Below are positions 22,896-26,238 of a stretch of 26,238 bases of DNA, in pieces. The stretch is from Thermomicrobiales bacterium. Its GTDB lineage: Bacteria > Chloroflexota > Limnocylindria > Limnocylindrales > CSP1-4. Location of the stretch: positions 1-26,238 of the forward strand of contig SPCO01000002.1 in NCBI GenBank assembly GCA_004525275.1, in the 5' to 3' direction. The notes beneath the pieces were generated by a model. That model had not been told where the DNA came from. It did not search any database and saw only the letters and a list, made by a program, of their open reading frames with translations. The translations under genes and the position numbers were made by a program. The first letter of the stretch is position 1. Every line of letters starts with the position of its first letter.

Positions 22896-23063
22896 CAGTC
22901 GATCCAGCACTGGGCGTCGGCTGAGCCATTCGCGGATGGCCGACACGACAGACTGACGGGGCGCTTCGCCTCGGGCGCGTGCCAGCACGTGTCCGCTCTC
23001 GGCCTCCCGACGGAACGTCTCGTGGCGATCCGCTGCGAGGAACTCGTAGTCTGTCGGGTGCAT
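22770..23063 (-). CDS. Possible small protein (97 aa) convergent with and overlapping the LuxR gene
   Basis: An ATG at 23063 has a good GGAGG Shine-Dalgarno 5 bases upstream and begins MHPTDYEFLAADRHETFRRE, an opening that resembles small actinobacterial and chloroflexotal proteins starting MHP/MNP with a charged amphipathic helix. The first 60 residues (to about SRRPVLDRLSAH) lie outside other genes. The remaining third is antisense to the last 126 bases of the LuxR gene and reads as low-complexity Gly/Arg/Asp, so the real protein may end earlier, or only its N-terminus may matter. The start faces the repeated GACCGAT elements at 23153-23225, which would then lie in a divergent control region shared with ppdK. 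No function is assigned. Confidence 0.5.
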   Translation of the reverse strand: MHPTDYEFLAADRHETFRREAESGHVLARARGEAPRQSVVSAIREWLSRRPVLDRLSAHRVGVDVARPGGDLGPPRRAEFGQDVLHVTAGGLGRDTK

Positions 23064-23117
23064 CGTGGCCTCCAGTCCTGTGACGTTTCTGCCACGATGC
23101 GACGCGATCCTGGCGAC

Positions 23118-23139
23118 GTCATCGGTCGGATGGCCGACG
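23118..23139. promoter_or_regulatory. Degenerate copy of the LuxR-gene palindrome
   Basis: GTCATCGGTC (23118-23127) matches ten bases of the left half of the palindrome at 19960-19983. It is followed after a few bases by GGCCGACGG (23132-23140), a poor copy of the right half. It lies about 55 bp before the small leftward ORF. Confidence 0.35.
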
Positions 23140-23152
23140 GGCCACCAGCCTC

Positions 23153-23172
23153 GACCGATATCGATGACCGAT
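23153..23172. promoter_or_regulatory. Tandem GACCGAT-N6-GACCGAT element, copy 1
   Basis: GACCGAT at 23153-23159 and again at 23166-23172 are 13 bp apart. The 20-bp unit is identical to copy 2 at 17 of 20 positions. It lies in the 280-bp gene-free stretch 23064-23343 between the small leftward ORF and ppdK. Confidence 0.6.
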
Positions 23173-23205
23173 GCCGTCAGCCATTTGCTCAGCAGTCGCT
23201 CCGAT

Positions 23206-23225
23206 GACCGATACGAATGACCGAT
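23206..23225. promoter_or_regulatory. Tandem GACCGAT-N6-GACCGAT element, copy 2
   Basis: GACCGAT at 23206-23212 and 23219-23225 again have 13-bp spacing. The unit is 53 bp from copy 1, close to five DNA turns, so both would lie on the same helix face. It is centred about 65 bp before the predicted ppdK transcription start, a typical activator position. Confidence 0.6.
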
Positions 23226-23268
23226 ACGCAGGATCGGCAGGTCATCGGGCCGACGGGCCCCGCGACGG

Positions 23269-23274
23269 TACAAT
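23269..23274 (+). promoter_or_regulatory. -10 box (TACAAT) of ppdK
   Basis: TACAAT predicts a start near 23281 and a leader of about 63 bases. At 16-18 bp upstream there is no TTGACA-like -35, which fits a promoter that needs an activator. The ATG has a GGAGGA Shine-Dalgarno about 9 bases before it. Confidence 0.55.
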
Positions 23275-23343
23275 CGGTGGCATCACGCCCGATCTGTTGC
23301 GCGGCAGCCCGCCCGGCGCCGCCTGTCCGGAGGACCCGATTCG

Positions 23344-26118
23344 ATGACTTCGACCGCCATACCTGCCGATGACCGTGCCCACGATGCCGCCAAGCGGTAC
23401 ATCTACGCCTGGGGCGGCGGACGGGCCGAAGGCGACGCGACGATGCGCGATCTGCTCGGTGGCAAGGGTGCGGGCCTCGCCGAGATGACCAAAGCGGGCC
23501 TCCCGGTCCCGCCCGGCTTCACCATCACCACCGAGGCGTGCAACGATTACTTCACCGCCGGCCGGGCGCTCCCCGATGGCCTCTGGGAGGACGTGCTCAA
23601 GGCGGTACGCGAGGTCGAGGTCCTGACCGGCAAGGGTTTTGGCAATGCCGAAGATCCGCTCCTTGTCTCGGTCCGCTCGGGCGCGAAGTTCTCCATGCCC
23701 GGCATGATGGACACGGTCCTCAATCTCGGGCTCAACGAGGAGACGCTCCACGGCCTTGTTGCCCTGACCGGCAATGAGCGGTTCGGCTGGGACGCGTATC
23801 GACGCTTCATCCAGATGTTCGGCCGGATCGTCATGGACGTGAAGGGTGAGCGATTCGATCACGCGCTTGACGCCGCCAAGGAAGCCCGCTCCGTCGAGCA
23901 GGACACCGAGTTGACCGCGGATGACCTCCGGGTGCTCGTCGACGAATTCAAGGCGATCGTCCGCGACGATGCCGGACGCGAGTTCCCGAACGATCCGTAC
24001 GAACAGCTGGATCTGGCCATCAAGGCAGTCTTCGCAAGCTGGTTCGGCAAGCGGGCCATGGACTATCGAAACAATCAGAAGATCGCCCATGATCTGGGCA
24101 CCGCCGTCAATATCGTGACCATGGTCTTCGGCAACATGGGCGACGATTCCGGCACCGGAGTGGCCTTCACCCGCGACCCGAACACCGGCGAGAAGGTGTT
24201 GTTCGGGGAGTATCTGACGAACGCCCAGGGCGAAGACGTCGTGGCCGGTATCAGGACGGCCCCGAAGATCAGCCAGATGGAGACGGAGATGCCGGCGGTG
24301 TACGCAGAATTCATGCGCATCGGCGAGCAGCTGGAACGCCATTACCGCGATGTCCAGGACCTCGAATTCACGATCGAACGCGGCAAGCTCTACATGCTCC
24401 AGACGCGCTCGGCCAAGCGGACCGCGGCAGCAGCCGTCAAGATCGCCACCGATTTCGTCGCGGAGGGCCTCATCACAAAGGAGGAGGCGCTTACCCGGAT
24501 CGAACCGGCCCACGTCGATCAACTCCTTCGCGACCAGTTCGACCCGTCGGCCCGAGCCGACGCGACCCGGATCGCCAAGGGGCTCAACGCCTCACCCGGT
24601 GCGGCGGTGGGGCGGGCCGTCTTTGATGCCGATACGGCCGTCGAGTGGGTCGGTCAGGGCGAGCGGGTCGTGCTTGTCCGGGTCGAGACCTCGCCGGACG
24701 ACTTCCATGGCATGGCCGTGGCGCAGGGCATCCTGACCGCCCGCGGTGGGGCGACCAGCCACGCGGCCGTGGTGGCCCGCCAGATCGGCAAACCGTGCGT
24801 GGCTGGCTGCCATGAGCTCAAGATCGACTACGGCAAGGGGACAGCCACGGCCAACGGCGTGACCTTCGCCGAAGGCGACTGGATCAGCGTGGACGGCGCG
24901 ACCGGCGAGGTCTTCGTCGGGGCACTCCCGACCGTTTCCGCCCGATTCGAGGATCAGCCGGACCTTCAGACCATCCTTGGCTGGGCGGACGGGGTCCGCC
25001 GGATGCAGGTTTGGACCAACGCCGACAAGCCCGACGAGGCGGCCCTCGCGCGAAGCTATGGGGCGCAGGGCATCGGCCTGTGCCGGACCGAGCACATGTT
25101 CCGTGAAGGAGACCGGCTGGACATCGTGCGCGGCGCGATCCTCGTGGCGAACGCGGCCACCCGGTCGAAAGCCAAGACGGCCGCTGGCGGATCCCTTTCC
25201 CCCGAGGAGACCGAGGCCGTCGGCATCTTTGACTCGGCGATGGCCAAGCTGGAAGTGCTCCAGCAAGGCGATTTCGAAGGCATCTTCAGGGCGATGGACG
25301 GCCTGCCGGTCGTCATCCGCCTGATCGACCCTCCACTGCACGAGTTCCTTCCGAACCTCGAGGAGCAGCTCGTCAAGGTCACCCGTGCGGAATCGGCCGG
25401 CGGCGCGTCCGAGGAGGACAAGGTCCTGCTCGCCACGATCAAGAGCCTGCACGAGCAGAACCCGATGCTCGGCCTGCGCGGCTGCCGGCTGGGCCTGATG
25501 ATCCCGGACTTCGTCAAGGTCCAGACCCGGGCCATCCTCAACGCGCTCATCGCGGTCAAGGCGTCGGGTGGCCATCCCAAGGCCAAGATCATGATCCCCC
25601 TCGTCGGCCACGTGAACGAGCTGAAAGCGACGAAGGATCTGCTGGAGGCCGAGGCCAAGGCGGTCGAGTCGGCGGCCGGCGTCGAGGTGGAGTATGTCTT
25701 CGGGACGATGATCGAGGTCCCCCGCGGTGCCCTGACGGCCGACGAGATCGCCCACCACGCGGCGTTCTTCAGCTTTGGCACCAACGACCTGACCCAGATG
25801 ACGTTCGGCTACAGCCGCGATGACGCGGAGGGCGGGTTCCTGCTCAAGTACGTAGAGGACGGCATCCTGCCCGAGAACCCATTCCAGACGCTCGATGACG
25901 CCGTCGCGGACCTGATGCGGACCGCGGTCGAGAAAGGTCGCGCGACGAGACCGGACATCGAGCTCGGGATCTGCGGCGAGCATGGTGGCGACCCTGAGTC
26001 GATCCACAAATGTGAGCGGATCGGCCTGGACTACGTATCCTGCTCCCCGTTCAGGGTCCCGGTCGCGCGGTTGGCAGCGGCACAGGCCGTGCTGGCCGGT
26101 GTCGAGCGCGATAAGTAG
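23344..26118 (+). CDS. ppdK: Pyruvate, phosphate dikinase
   Basis: PPDK interconverts pyruvate, ATP and phosphate with PEP, AMP and pyrophosphate. Domains in order are the N-terminal ATP-grasp (about residues 1-350; LLGGKGAGLAEM, GLPVPPGFTITTEACNDYF, MPGMMDTVLNLGLN), the central phosphohistidine domain with GGATSHAAVVARQIGKPCV (His473; Thr471 is where regulatory phosphorylation occurs in plant and some bacterial enzymes; Ala replaces the usual Met), and the PEP/pyruvate TIM barrel with GIGLCRTEHMF, GLRGCRLG, MIPLVG, SFGTNDLTQMTFG and the catalytic GICGEHGG (Cys877). At 924 residues it is about 40-50 longer than common bacterial forms, with an N-terminal extension and an Ala/Lys/Ser-rich insert near 597-625. 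It appears monocistronic. The enzyme may work toward gluconeogenesis or PPi-saving glycolysis. Confidence 0.97.
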   Translation: MTSTAIPADDRAHDAAKRYIYAWGGGRAEGDATMRDLLGGKGAGLAEMTKAGLPVPPGFTITTEACNDYFTAGRALPDGLWEDVLKAVREVEVLTGKGFGNAEDPLLVSVRSGAKFSMPGMMDTVLNLGLNEETLHGLVALTGNERFGWDAYRRFIQMFGRIVMDVKGERFDHALDAAKEARSVEQDTELTADDLRVLVDEFKAIVRDDAGREFPNDPYEQLDLAIKAVFASWFGKRAMDYRNNQKIAHDLGTAVNIVTMVFGNMGDDSGTGVAFTRDPNTGEKVLFGEYLTNAQGEDVVAGIRTAPKISQMETEMPAVYAEFMRIGEQLERHYRDVQDLEFTIERGKLYMLQTRSAKRTAAAAVKIATDFVAEGLITKEEALTRIEPAHVDQLLRDQFDPSARADATRIAKGLNASPGAAVGRAVFDADTAVEWVGQGERVVLVRVETSPDDFHGMAVAQGILTARGGATSHAAVVARQIGKPCVAGCHELKIDYGKGTATANGVTFAEGDWISVDGATGEVFVGALPTVSARFEDQPDLQTILGWADGVRRMQVWTNADKPDEAALARSYGAQGIGLCRTEHMFREGDRLDIVRGAILVANAATRSKAKTAAGGSLSPEETEAVGIFDSAMAKLEVLQQGDFEGIFRAMDGLPVVIRLIDPPLHEFLPNLEEQLVKVTRAESAGGASEEDKVLLATIKSLHEQNPMLGLRGCRLGLMIPDFVKVQTRAILNALIAVKASGGHPKAKIMIPLVGHVNELKATKDLLEAEAKAVESAAGVEVEYVFGTMIEVPRGALTADEIAHHAAFFSFGTNDLTQMTFGYSRDDAEGGFLLKYVEDGILPENPFQTLDDAVADLMRTAVEKGRATRPDIELGICGEHGGDPESIHKCERIGLDYVSCSPFRVPVARLAAAQAVLAGVERDK

Positions 26119-26124
26119 GGGCGC

Positions 26125-26136
26125 TGCGCCGGCGCA
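26125..26136. repeat. 12-bp perfect palindrome after ppdK
   Basis: TGCGCCGGCGCA is self-complementary and starts 7 bases after the ppdK stop. Without a loop it would fold poorly on its own; it may be part of a terminator or a chance GC palindrome. Confidence 0.3.
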
Positions 26137-26184
26137 ACGTTGACGGGCTTGTCCGGTTCCGGTCCGCACCGCTTCGGGCCATCG

Positions 26185-26211
26185 GGACTTGACCCGAATG
26201 GGTCTATGTCC
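26185..26211 (+). terminator. Imperfect hairpin near the right edge
   Basis: GGAC/GTCC (26185-26188 with 26208-26211) and GACCC/GGGTC (26191-26195 with 26200-26204) pair around a GAAT loop with a small internal loop. It could end the ppdK transcript. No gene is identified in 26119-26238. Confidence 0.3.
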
Positions 26212-26238
26212 AATGGTACGAAGGTCATCATCTCATCC

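Noticed and set aside
23153..23228. Short direct repeats considered as a CRISPR array
   Set aside because: Repeats of 7-20 bp with spacers of 6 and about 33 bp and only two units; no cas genes. They fit operators better.
23242..26169. Two long minus-strand frames (426 and 525 codons) opposite ppdK
   Set aside because: They mirror the codon pattern of ppdK and show no motif of their own.
26140..26222. TTGACG and TTGACC hexamers as a promoter near the right edge
   Set aside because: No -10-like hexamer lies at 16-18 bp from either, and no start of a gene is seen before the window ends.

Overview
The window is very GC-rich (roughly two thirds G+C by eye), bacterial and densely coding. The mix of genes suggests a high-GC member of the Chloroflexota, possibly a Limnocylindria-like lineage. 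The pointers are an orphan MutL-like protein beside the t6A genes, a single-chain glycyl-tRNA synthetase, MEP-pathway genes, an Nfn-type transhydrogenase pair and pyruvate phosphate dikinase. An actinobacterial relative cannot be excluded without a phylogeny. I see no tRNA, rRNA, CRISPR array, insertion sequence or prophage.

Positions 1-10888 form one long rightward gene train. It runs: the tail of an unknown gene, a small conserved protein, a MutL-like ASKHA protein, an uncharacterised protein with a KOW-like tail, tsaE, tsaB, rimI and tsaD (t6A tRNA modification plus an acetyltransferase), rsmA (16S rRNA dimethylation), ispE (isoprenoid precursors), ridA, glmU (UDP-GlcNAc synthesis) and a CNNM/CorC membrane protein. 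Nearly every junction is a 4-base stop/start overlap (ATGA, GTGA or TTGA). The only clear internal promoter, TTGACA-18-TACGAT, lies between ridA and glmU.

Positions 10920-15528 hold a leftward polyprenyl diphosphate synthase that meets the train tail to tail. Divergent from it are recO and a membrane-anchored M19 dipeptidase, followed by glyS with its own extended -10 promoter. Positions 15570-18889 hold three leftward redox genes: an NfnB/GltD-type flavoprotein, its NfnA-type partner (ATGA overlap), and upstream a ferredoxin-NADP reductase. The nfn pair has a TATGAT box directly abutted by a perfect inverted repeat.

Positions 19029-23344 are the most unusual part. A 959-residue LAL-type LuxR regulator (MalT-like architecture) lies between a small leftward operon (a DUF4242-like protein and a secreted protein) and a downstream divergent region that leads to pyruvate phosphate dikinase. 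One sequence word, GACCGAT in the context ATGACCGAT, is arranged as a perfect 24-bp palindrome at about -41.5 of the regulator's own predicted promoter. It recurs as two tandem GACCGAT-N6-GACCGAT elements, 53 bp apart, upstream of ppdK. A single copy lies near the fpr promoter. I read this as a candidate regulon in which the LAL regulator controls itself, ppdK and perhaps neighbouring genes.

Two further themes run through the window. Several genes (the MutL-like gene, the polyprenyl synthase, recO and the LuxR gene) have a -10-like box placed so that transcription would begin at or within about 3 bases of the start codon, and they lack a Shine-Dalgarno sequence, which suggests leaderless mRNAs. 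Terminators appear to be GC-rich hairpins without U-tracts.
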